Part shown: piece by piece, positions 57,106-64,000 of the stretch
Layout of the letters: each line of letters opens with the position of its first letter
Position numbering within the stretch: the first letter of the stretch is position 1
Assembly: GCA_030348875.1 (NCBI GenBank)
Contig: JAUCEP010000002.1
Coordinates: 2,745,001 to 2,809,000, forward strand
DNA length: 64,000 nucleotides
Reading direction: 5' to 3'
Source of the DNA: Ureibacillus composti
Lineage (GTDB): Bacteria; Bacillota; Bacilli; Bacillales_A; Planococcaceae
Position numbers and translations under genes: made by a program
Notes under the pieces: generated by a model
Databases searched by the model: none
What the model saw: the letters and a program-made list of their open reading frames with translations, nothing else
What the model was told of the DNA's origin: nothing

Positions 57106-57171
57106 TACCAAAACTACCAAACTTACCAAACTTACTTTTTTTATAATAATACACCCTCCATATGAACGCAA
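57106..57171 (-). promoter_or_regulatory. promoter and operator array of the maleamate cluster
   Basis: Minus strand TTGCGT (57171-57166) and TATTAT (57148-57143), 17 bp apart, form a sigma-A promoter with start near 57136. Just downstream, TACCAAA occurs three times at an exact 9-bp period on the plus strand (57106, 57115, 57124), i.e. about +6 to +30. This suits a repressor or roadblock site, probably for the upstream regulator. Confidence 0.6.
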
Positions 57172-57247
57172 TATTTTTTTATTTAAAATTTTCAGATAAT
57201 TTTCAACAAAAAAATATCGTGAACATCATATGATATCCACGACATTT

Positions 57248-58015
57248 TTATCTTTTCATATCTTTTAAAGCTTTTTCTAAACTAACAACGTCTGCGTATC
57301 TTGAATTTAAATCCAACAAAGACGTTCGTTGAAGAGACTGATTTCGATCACCTACAGCCTCTTTTGGTATAATTACTCTAAATCCTTTTTGAAGAGCATC
57401 TACCGCTGTTGCTCGTATACTTCCACTTGTTGTAGCTCCAGCCAAGATAATTGTATCGACTTTTTTTACTTGTAAATACTCTTGAACCTTTTTATCTTCT
57501 AAATCAGTAATAAAAACAGTTGGATTAATCATATCAAAAGAATATTCACGAAGCTCTGAATGAATTGATGTCCAAGAACTCCGTGAATCTAAAATTTGTA
57601 AGGATGGAAATTTTTCGGACCAGAGCCTTGATACCTTATTAGTTGGCTCATATATTGTTTTACTAAAAATAATAGGGATTTTGTGGGAAAGGGCCTCTTC
57701 AATTAACATCTTTGTTGAAGTAATTTGATTTTCAACATTAATGGATAATTGGGAGTGAGGATCTGTAAAGGCATTGGTTAAATCCCGAATTAATAGGGCT
57801 GGCTTTAGACCAATTCCAACTTGACCGGAAAAACCTTCATTCGAATATAATTGTTTTATTTCATCTAAAATATATCTTCTTTGACCCCCAGGAGTATAAA
57901 TAACTTTTAATCCATATTCTTCAAGTTGACCATTTTTTTCTAAGCGACGTAAAGTACTAGGTGATACACCAATTAGCTTTGAAGCCACTGATATATTTAA
58001 CAGGTTGTCATACAT
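57248..58015 (-). CDS. MerR-type HTH fused to a catalytically dead isochorismatase-like domain (regulator)
   Basis: 255 residues. Residues about 6-60 are a MerR-like winged HTH: SVASKLIGVSPSTLRRLEKN and YTPGGQRRYILDEIKQLY. Residues 65-250 align with the enzyme at 56098-56745: KPALLIRDLTNAFTDP keeps the aspartate, but the lysine segment (SKKYASAF in the enzyme) reads NPTVFITD and the nucleophile cysteine is serine in ATTSGSIRATAVDALQKG. GDR and the trailing DLNSRYADVVS are shared. So the enzyme fold likely serves as a ligand sensor. AGGAG precedes the ATG. It lies 238 bp upstream of the maleate isomerase fragment, same strand. Confidence 0.85.
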   Translation of the reverse strand: MYDNLLNISVASKLIGVSPSTLRRLEKNGQLEEYGLKVIYTPGGQRRYILDEIKQLYSNEGFSGQVGIGLKPALLIRDLTNAFTDPHSQLSINVENQITSTKMLIEEALSHKIPIIFSKTIYEPTNKVSRLWSEKFPSLQILDSRSSWTSIHSELREYSFDMINPTVFITDLEDKKVQEYLQVKKVDTIILAGATTSGSIRATAVDALQKGFRVIIPKEAVGDRNQSLQRTSLLDLNSRYADVVSLEKALKDMKR

Positions 58016-58475
58016 TTCTTTTACTCCTTATTTTTTACAAAGTTACCAACTATATTAAAGTTACCCATTAGTATATCACAGAAAACATAGGATATTAAAT
58101 TAAAAAAAGTATAAATACCTATTAACATTATGAGAGGAATTGAAAGATATGATCTTGTATGATACCCACTTTCAACTTGAGGGATTTTCGGGAAATTGTG
58201 CTACGATTTCTTTTACTGATGCTGTTCTTCTGAAAGATTTTAAGACTAATACAATACGACCCTTCAATTTTAAATTAGTCTGAAAAGAACAAAATACTTG
58301 CTCAATTAATACCTATGGAAACACTTACTTAATAATGCTTACACTTGAGAAATGGGACGATCTCTAGAAGCAATCTACTAAACTGATTCAAATAACAGAG
58401 CGTATTTGGTCTGTTAAAAGATTTTAAATGCTCCCAGATTCTGATTGACCTTCCTTCACTTCTACTATAGAAAAA
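58016..58475. other. intergenic upstream of the fusion regulator
   Basis: About 460 bp without a gene. Near the regulator start a direct repeat AAGTTACC at 58040-58047 and 58059-58066 contains the TACC core of the operator array at 57106-57130 and might be an autoregulatory site. The rest shows nothing I can support. Confidence 0.35.
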
Positions 58476-58511
58476 TAGTAGTACAAACCATGGCCTTGGT
58501 TTGTACTACTA
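58476..58511 (-). terminator. terminator of nhaC
   Basis: TAGTAGTACAAACCA/TGGTTTGTACTACTA, 15 perfect pairs, six-base loop, followed on the minus strand by TTTTTC. Confidence 0.85.
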
Positions 58512-58523
58512 ATGTTTGTATAT

Positions 58524-59900
58524 TTAGTTTCTTGATATTGTAAGGTTTAGCCATCCAAATATAATGGTAAGGAGTGGACTTAGTAAGCAAAAGAACGCAA
58601 AAGGCAAATAGTCGATTACGGAAACGTCCAGCATGGAGGCAATAAATAATCCACAAACACTCCATGGGACAAGCGGATTAACGACTGTTCCCGCATCTTC
58701 CATTACTCGGCTTAAATTTTTCGGTTGTAAGCCTAGTTCTCTATACTTTTGCTTATAGGCTTCCCCTGTTAATAAAATCGATAAATACTGTTCCCCAACT
58801 ACTATATTAATACCAATTGCAGTTAAAGCTGTCCCTGTAATCAATGCACCAACGGATTTTAATAATTTTTCAATTTTGATAAGTAATGTTTGAATAATAC
58901 CTAAAGCAAACAATAACCCACCCATACTGAGGCTAAGCACCACCAGCATAATTGTAAAGAACATACTACTGATTCCACCACGGGTTAAGAGCGAATCAAT
59001 TACTTTAACCCCTGTTTCAGAAACATAACCACTATATAAAATTGCACAGTAATCACTAACTGATAAGGACGTATGGAATAGTGATAAGAAAAGCGCTACA
59101 ACGGAACTAATAATAAGCGTTATAAATGCCGGCACTTTTTTCAATGTGCAGACAATTAAAACTAGCAGTGGCACTATCGCATACCAATGCACAAAATTTG
59201 CATCTAGTAAACTATCCTTATAGAACTCAATAGTCGTGTTATTGACTCCCTCAACTGAAGGGGATAAAGCACCATATAGAATAGCGCTAATTAAAAACGC
59301 AGGAATCGTTGTCCAACACATATTTTTAATATGTTCAAATAAATCAATATTGACGATACTCGCAGCTAAATTTGTTGTATCTGACAATGGAGACATTTTA
59401 TCGCCAAAAAATGCTCCGGATACAATCGCGCCAGCCGTCAATGCCAGTGATGCATCAATAGCTCCTGCAATACTTACAAATGCTACCCCAATCGTTGCTA
59501 CAGTGGTCAATGAACTACCAATTGCTGTACCGATAATTGCTGTAATGATGAATACAATTGCATAAAAGAAACTAGCCGTTACGAGAGAAAACCCCATATA
59601 TAAAAGCGTTGGTATTGTACCGCTTACAATCCAGCTACTAATCAGAATACCTATTAAAAAGAAGATATAAATAGCTACTATTCCTGAAATGACTCCAGAT
59701 TTCATACTTTCTTCCAACACGTTAAATGGCACACGTTTTAGCAAGCCGTAAAAAAGGAGAAGAATAATAGAAAAAAGGATTGGGATATGTGGTACAGCCC
59801 CAAGCTTTCCTATCGCAATTGAAATTATTAATATTACTACTACTATAATGGATAATGCTTCGAATAATGACGGTTTTGTTTTTGCCTCAATAGAAAACAT
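58524..59900 (-). CDS. nhaC: NhaC-family sodium/proton antiporter
   Basis: 458 residues, 11-12 helices. Family marks: GTAIGSSLTTVATIGVAFVS, SGAFFGDKMSPLSDTTNLAA (ion-binding region with the polar DKMSPLSDTT) and VMEDAGTVVNPLVPWSVCG near the C-terminus. NhaC proteins exchange Na+ or, for some, organic acids such as malate and lactate. AGGAG precedes the ATG. It stands alone, with a strong terminator. Confidence 0.9.
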   Translation of the reverse strand: MFSIEAKTKPSLFEALSIIVVVILIISIAIGKLGAVPHIPILFSIILLLFYGLLKRVPFNVLEESMKSGVISGIVAIYIFFLIGILISSWIVSGTIPTLLYMGFSLVTASFFYAIVFIITAIIGTAIGSSLTTVATIGVAFVSIAGAIDASLALTAGAIVSGAFFGDKMSPLSDTTNLAASIVNIDLFEHIKNMCWTTIPAFLISAILYGALSPSVEGVNNTTIEFYKDSLLDANFVHWYAIVPLLVLIVCTLKKVPAFITLIISSVVALFLSLFHTSLSVSDYCAILYSGYVSETGVKVIDSLLTRGGISSMFFTIMLVVLSLSMGGLLFALGIIQTLLIKIEKLLKSVGALITGTALTAIGINIVVGEQYLSILLTGEAYKQKYRELGLQPKNLSRVMEDAGTVVNPLVPWSVCGLFIASMLDVSVIDYLPFAFFCLLSPLLTIIFGWLNLTISRN

Positions 59901-60161
59901 ATGCTTACTCCTAGATGATTTAATTTACGTTTCAAGCTTCAGCACTTCGACGCTTCAACGCGACAAAGACTTTATCATTCTAGCATGTATATACTAATTG
60001 TCAATAGTCGGAGATATTTTAAGAAATAAAAAAAGGAAAAGAAATATTTTCTCTTCCCTTTTTCTCTCCCTTATGCGTAACGAAAAATCCTATCTCATTT
60101 TTAGAATGAGAATAATGTCTTTGTCACCCTTGCAAGTCACCCTCCTCTGCAGTCTCGCACT

Positions 60162-60199
60162 AAAAACAAAAGGAACGCCAATTCCTCGAAGAATGGCGC
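60162..60199 (-). terminator. terminator after the esterase gene
   Basis: CGCCATTC-TCGA-GAAT-GGCG hairpin (60176-60198), followed on the minus strand by TTCCTTTTGTTTTTAG. A second, weaker candidate lies at about 60028-60065. Confidence 0.7.
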
Positions 60200-60214
60200 C
60201 CAATCGTTTAAATT

Positions 60215-61063
60215 TTATTTGCTTTCATTCATATTGGAGAAATTCATAGAAAACTCCTCAAAACTCAATTGTCCTAAAGCAAACATCGTACTTAGAACAA
60301 AAATACGTTCATTTTTCGTTAGTTCACGTTTTGGAATGTTTTCAATCCATTCATCTTCTATGTCTAAAATATCTAAAACATGCTTTTGTTTTGAGAAAGC
60401 TTCATAGTATCTTAATCCAAATTTCCTTTGCGACATCGCATCAATATGTATGCCATCTGGATTGGCAGTTAAGCCTTTTGCTGTTACAAAATAGCAATTT
60501 TCCTCGGTATGAGCAACATTAGATAAGATCTCGTTTATTTCTTTATATTCTACAGCGCTTTTTCCAAATCCGACCTCTCCCAGATAATGTCCCAACTCAC
60601 CGATTATAATCGGGATCTCTGGTGCATTCAATTCTTCTCTCAAGTGCTTTAATAATGAACGTAATTTATCTTCATATGTTTTATATCGTTCTCCGTAACT
60701 GTCGCTTTCTCCTTGATGCCACAGAATTCCAACTAATTCACATGTTTCCATAGCGAATTTTGCTTCAGAAATCGCATGTCTTGTTAATAGTCCATCAATT
60801 GCCCATTCATCAATAGAGCTTCCTCCCTCGGCACATGGTATGATCCCAATGGACTCACCCGGATGATCCTCTGTCCAAGCCAGGGCAAAAGAGGCTACCG
60901 GCCCAACACCAGATATGTGACGATCAAAGTTTATGGGCTCAGCCATCATTTGCCATCTGCCGTTTCGCAGCATATTGATATGCTCATTATAAATGGGAGA
61001 TACATCCTCAATAAAACCTCTGCCTGCCATATTTGATTGTCCGATTAATAAAATAGATTTCAT
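60215..61063 (-). CDS. sialate O-acetylesterase-type SGNH hydrolase
   Basis: 282 residues, no signal peptide. Catalytic serine block ILLIGQSNMAGRG at the N-terminus, then GIIPCAEGGSSIDEW, WHQGESDSYGERYKTYEDKL and the Asp-His block NPDGIHIDAMSQRKFGLRYY, the order found in the DUF303/SASA family that removes O-acetyl groups from sugars. The last 50 residues (KRELTKNERIFVLSTMFALG) are an extra helical tail. AAGAAGG site before the ATG. Substrate unknown. Confidence 0.87.
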   Translation of the reverse strand: MKSILLIGQSNMAGRGFIEDVSPIYNEHINMLRNGRWQMMAEPINFDRHISGVGPVASFALAWTEDHPGESIGIIPCAEGGSSIDEWAIDGLLTRHAISEAKFAMETCELVGILWHQGESDSYGERYKTYEDKLRSLLKHLREELNAPEIPIIIGELGHYLGEVGFGKSAVEYKEINEILSNVAHTEENCYFVTAKGLTANPDGIHIDAMSQRKFGLRYYEAFSKQKHVLDILDIEDEWIENIPKRELTKNERIFVLSTMFALGQLSFEEFSMNFSNMNESK

Positions 61064-61143
61064 AAAAAAACCTTCTTTCTTTATTTACAAAGGTCTAATT
61101 AGACTAAAAAAGTGGTACGAACTTTTGTTGAGAGACCTCCAAA

Positions 61144-61536
61144 TTATGTGTCTAGCCCAAGTTGTCTCAGAATAACAATAAGTAAAAGTGCCCCAACTGT
61201 AAGAACAGTATTATTAACAGTGTGGATTAATAAAACATGCCAAATGTTTCGTGTCAATATATAAATGATATTCAGAAATAGTCCGCCAAAAATGAAAGGA
61301 ATTGTTCCAATGACACTGCCAAAATTATGATAATGAACTAGACCAAATAGAATAGAATTCAAAATTAGAATAAATGCTTTTCTTACAAATCCGCCCTGGA
61401 ATATTTTTCCAAGAAGTGTATAACGAAACACAGTATCTTCAATTAATGCTGTTACAATAGGTCCTAAAGAGATATAAAATAAGAGTATAAATATCTCTCT
61501 GGACTTGCCGTCAAAGGATCGATTAAAGATGGAACT
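61144..61536 (-). pseudogene. CPBP-family intramembrane protease, C-terminal fragment
   Basis: The minus frame from 61536 has no ATG start and gives IFILLFYISLGPIVTALIED, TVFRYTLLGKIF, then SILFGLVHYHNFGSVIGTIP and RNIWHVLLIHTVNNTVLTVG. The CPBP (Abi) motifs are present: ED--FR in place of EE--FR, F--VHYH, and H---N. The two to four N-terminal helices and the start codon are missing and a stop closes the frame upstream, so the gene is truncated and probably inactive. Confidence 0.7.
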
Positions 61537-61754
61537 TCAGTTTTTGTACTACTCCTATTCAACGGAAGGAATGAGCGGACAAGTTTGAAATAACAAACAG
61601 ATGTGCTTCTTTTTGTTTACGTTCAATCTACAAAATTGTTTCAACGAATAACAAAAGAACTTCTTTAAAAAAATCCATCACGACAATTCATAATGTAACC
61701 AAAATGAATACTAAGAACACCATGTGGCAAACTAAAATCATGGAGGTGTTTAAA

Positions 61755-61910
61755 GTGACTAACAACCGGAAAAGCAATGTAAGTGATACTATTAGTGATA
61801 AACAAGCGGTAAGGAAGAATTTACCGAGGGAGTTTGATCATGAATTAGCAAACGATCCTTTGTCAGCTGCAGAGAGAGCTAATAATAAGAAAACTAAGAA
61901 GCGACAATAA
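61755..61910 (+). CDS. sspO: small acid-soluble spore protein SspO-like
   Basis: 51 residues, GTG start with GGAGGTG six bases upstream (a longer frame from 61704 would pass through that ribosome site). The C-terminus ELANDPLSAAERANNKKTKK-RQ matches the SspO/CotK pattern (P-L--AER-NNKK-KK). Minor spore core protein, expected under forespore sigma-G control. Terminator follows at 61995. Confidence 0.8.
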   Translation: MTNNRKSNVSDTISDKQAVRKNLPREFDHELANDPLSAAERANNKKTKKRQ

Positions 61911-61994
61911 TACCACTGACAAATTGATGCAGTGGTCAACAACATGACCTATTACGTATGTCGTCTTTAATAACTAATCAAAATGATACAACAA

Positions 61995-62026
61995 GCCCCC
62001 ATCTAGTATGGTGGGGGTTATATTTC
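61995..62026 (+). terminator. terminator after sspO
   Basis: CCCCCA/TGGGGG with a ten-base loop followed by TTATATTTC. Confidence 0.65.
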
Positions 62027-62155
62027 ATCTAAAAATGCCCTATACTAGCGCAATAAAAAATCCATTATCCATTACATACTTTTTACCATCAGCTTGTCTT
62101 ACCAAATACTACTTGGAAAACAAATAGAAAATAGTATTTTCAAAATAACCACGAT

Positions 62156-62195
62156 AAAACGAGCAGACGAATACTAATATCTGCTCGTTTTTATT
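62156..62195 (-). terminator. terminator of the Bcr/CflA gene
   Basis: AAAACGAGCAGA/TCTGCTCGTTTT, 12 perfect pairs, T-tract on both strands; lies right behind the stop codon at 62194. Confidence 0.85.
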
Positions 62196-63378
62196 ATATA
62201 GAAATCCAACTACGAGATTTTGAAATCAATAAAATAATGAGTGAAATAAGTGCGAAGCTTAAAATCGTGATGGCAATTCCATTTACATAGCTCGCCCATT
62301 CTAACGATCCAATTAGCATAGCTAAACTACCAACAATGGTAAAGCCGAAATTCATCATTGCCGCAGCCGCACCAATATTTGTCGATTGCGACTGTAAAAT
62401 TATCCCTGATATCATCGGGCGGAAGAACATAGATGCCATTGGAAATGGAACGAAGCTTATTAGGAATAGGATTGGACTAATTTTACCAATTGTTAATAAT
62501 AAGATGCCTACGATCATAATGACGGTAAAAATGATACTGTAGGTTTTCTTAAAGGATTGCGAACCAATTTTCATATACAATAATGGACCCACTACTGCCA
62601 GTGCAGAAGTAATTGCAAAGTAAATACTAAATGCTGATTCTGATATACCAAAGCCGTTCACGTAGACATAAGATGCAACTGCGATATAAGCCATAAATGG
62701 TGCCGTTAATATGCTGCCGATCAATAAATAGCTCGTAAACGTTTTGTTTTTCAACACTTTAGTAATACTCCAAATGGATTGAAAAATACCACCATTCGTA
62801 CGTTTTTCTTGAGGAAGTGTTTCTTTTAATAAAAGTGCAGCCGCAAAAGAAAAAAAGTTCAAAATAGCGAGTGCGATAAATGTTTTTCTCCAATCAAAAT
62901 ACGTTAATATCAAAGCACCTAAAAGTGGCGCAAGCATCGGTGCTAACATCCCTAGTGATTGTGTGATCGATAACACTTGCGACATCTCCTTGCCGTCAAA
63001 GCTATCCTTTATGAGTGCAGATGCAATCGAAACCATCCCTCCGGCTCCAAGTGCTTGAATGGCTCGAGCAATAATTAAAAACGTAATTGTTGGCGCAAAC
63101 GAACATGCCACACTAAATAAAAATGTTAATAAAATTGCAGTTATCAACATAGGTTTACGCCCGAATTTATCGCTTAATGTACCAAATAGTAAAATACCAA
63201 TGGCCATACAAACGAAGAAAATTGTCATCGTCAACGAGGTCTTTGTCGTTGTCGTGTTAAAAACCGTCACCATTTCTGGCAATGCCGGCATGTATAAATC
63301 GGTAGCAAGTGGCGGAATCATCGATAAACTCGTAATAAACGCCACAAAACCCCATTTTTTCAAATATGGTTGCGTCAT
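62194..63378 (-). CDS. Bcr/CflA-family multidrug efflux transporter
   Basis: 394 residues, 12 helices, DHA1 branch of MFS. SMIPPLATDLYMPALPEMV is the characteristic first helix with the essential D-YMPALP, GILLFGTLSDKFGRKPMLI the loop 2-3 motif, and RAIQALGAGGMVSIASALIK the helix 4 motif. Relatives export drugs, bicyclomycin, sulfonamides or amino acids. AAGGAG site before the ATG. No neighbouring regulator visible. Confidence 0.9.
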   Translation of the reverse strand: MTQPYLKKWGFVAFITSLSMIPPLATDLYMPALPEMVTVFNTTTTKTSLTMTIFFVCMAIGILLFGTLSDKFGRKPMLITAILLTFLFSVACSFAPTITFLIIARAIQALGAGGMVSIASALIKDSFDGKEMSQVLSITQSLGMLAPMLAPLLGALILTYFDWRKTFIALAILNFFSFAAALLLKETLPQEKRTNGGIFQSIWSITKVLKNKTFTSYLLIGSILTAPFMAYIAVASYVYVNGFGISESAFSIYFAITSALAVVGPLLYMKIGSQSFKKTYSIIFTVIMIVGILLLTIGKISPILFLISFVPFPMASMFFRPMISGIILQSQSTNIGAAAAMMNFGFTIVGSLAMLIGSLEWASYVNGIAITILSFALISLIILLISKSRSWISI

Positions 63379-64000
63379 AGTTTTCTCCTTATTAATTTTT
63401 TCACTATAATAATAGATTACAGAATTTCGCCCAATAATCGAATAATGTTTACCTTTTATTAGCTTTTAGTTAAAACGAGAACCCCCATCTTACAAAGCTT
63501 ATTTTAGAATACTTTCCTCTTCCATTTAATTCTTATGTAATTCAAAAGATTTAATATCATCGTGGAAACAAAAATAAAGGAGATAGCAAAAGTTCTTAGG
63601 CATCTCCTTAAAAATTTATGTACTAATATAGAATACTTTTTTAGACACCTCATTCTAGAATTTTTATTGTTTGAATAGTCAATTAATTATACAAAAATTC
63701 ATTTCAATTATGCTAGCTATTTTTTTAAATAGTCTATCAACTATATAAAATTTCATTTCGAATATGCTAGCTTGCTTGTACAAAAAAGTAATATAGGAAT
63801 TTTTATTAGGATCTATGCTTCCTTCATTAGGCTTATAAAGGAATGTATATAAGCATGGCCGTTGTTGTTTTCTTAGTATTATTTACTATTTTTTCGCACT
63901 CGGAAAAAAAGCCACGATTATGCAAAAACCTGTTCAAATCGAACAGTAAGCTATCAAACATTATTTAAATATTGTTAAATGAGTCCTCAAAGAGGCTGGG
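63379..64000. other. intergenic to the right edge, with a 54-bp repeat
   Basis: About 620 bp, no gene seen. Contains an imperfect tandem repeat (63673-63780). The final bases AAAGAGGCTGGG resemble the first arm of a common Firmicute hairpin, but the window ends before it could be checked. Confidence 0.35.
63673..63780. repeat. imperfect 54-bp tandem repeat
   Basis: Copies at 63673-63726 and 63727-63780. Shared parts include AATAGTC, AAAATTCATTTC / AAATTTCATTTC and TATGCTAGCT at matching offsets. Confidence 0.7.

Overview
The window is AT-rich, low-GC DNA from an endospore-forming Firmicute of the Bacillaceae/Planococcaceae type (Lysinibacillus or Solibacillus-like is my guess, not proven). 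The signs are a Spo0E-type phosphatase, germinant-receptor genes, CotF-type coat proteins, an SspO-like spore protein, the long Bacillus-type SRP RNA, strong GGAGG ribosome sites and many TTG starts. I see no rRNA, tRNA, CRISPR array, prophage or intact insertion sequence. At least nine gene relics are scattered between intact genes, so the region has been losing genes.

Layout. 1-6.6 kb (minus): a tripartite tricarboxylate (Tct) transporter interleaved with an acyl-CoA ligase and an acyl-CoA dehydrogenase, with an IclR regulator upstream; this looks like uptake and CoA activation of an unknown organic acid. 7.0-7.3 kb: SRP RNA. 7.4-10.8 kb: small membrane protein, MarR regulator, hydrolase relic and thiC behind a TPP riboswitch. 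11-13.2 kb: TetR regulator and a purine/pyrimidine permease with a likely operator over its promoter. 14-17.4 kb: PAS-LytTR regulator, broken EAL gene, small unknown gene, Spo0E and a methyltransferase. 17.8-23.1 kb: TPP riboswitch with a clear antiterminator, then tenI-thiO-thiS-thiG-thiF and a glyoxylate-type aminotransferase.

23.4-28.8 kb: glycerate kinase relic, then an amidase plus MFS operon read from a sigma-54 promoter and a divergent sigma-54 activator with candidate binding sites between them. 29.2-36.1 kb: LhgO, succinate-semialdehyde dehydrogenase, MFS transporter, iron alcohol dehydrogenase and a GntR regulator, probably a 4-hydroxybutyrate / 2-hydroxyglutarate type catabolic cluster. 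36.1-41 kb: an HxlR regulator with a DUF4242 protein, an acyl-CoA-dehydrogenase-like flavoprotein and a NrtA/SsuA/TauA-type ABC importer; two promoters share related palindromes, suggesting one regulon. 41.6-45.1 kb: PAS-GGDEF-EAL-PAS-PAS protein and an aldehyde dehydrogenase relic. 45.2-49.7 kb: germinant-receptor B, C and small D-like genes without an A subunit, then coat-protein genes with a zinc alcohol dehydrogenase. 49.8-52.5 kb: decayed second copy of the LytTR-EAL locus and a chemoreceptor with mirror-image duplications. 53.3-58.0 kb: TerC protein, then a cluster resembling the end of nicotinate degradation (MFS, maleamate-amidase-like enzyme, truncated maleate isomerase) with a regulator made of a MerR-type DNA-binding domain fused to a catalytically dead copy of the same enzyme fold. 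58.5-64 kb: NhaC antiporter, sialate-esterase-like hydrolase, CPBP protease relic, SspO-like protein, Bcr/CflA transporter and a repeat-bearing tail.

The strongest candidates for something undescribed are the dead-enzyme regulator at 57248-58015, the HxlR/DUF4242/flavoprotein/ABC regulon at 36164-40953, and the chemoreceptor whose two helical arms each carry a 21-residue duplication at mirror positions about the hairpin tip.
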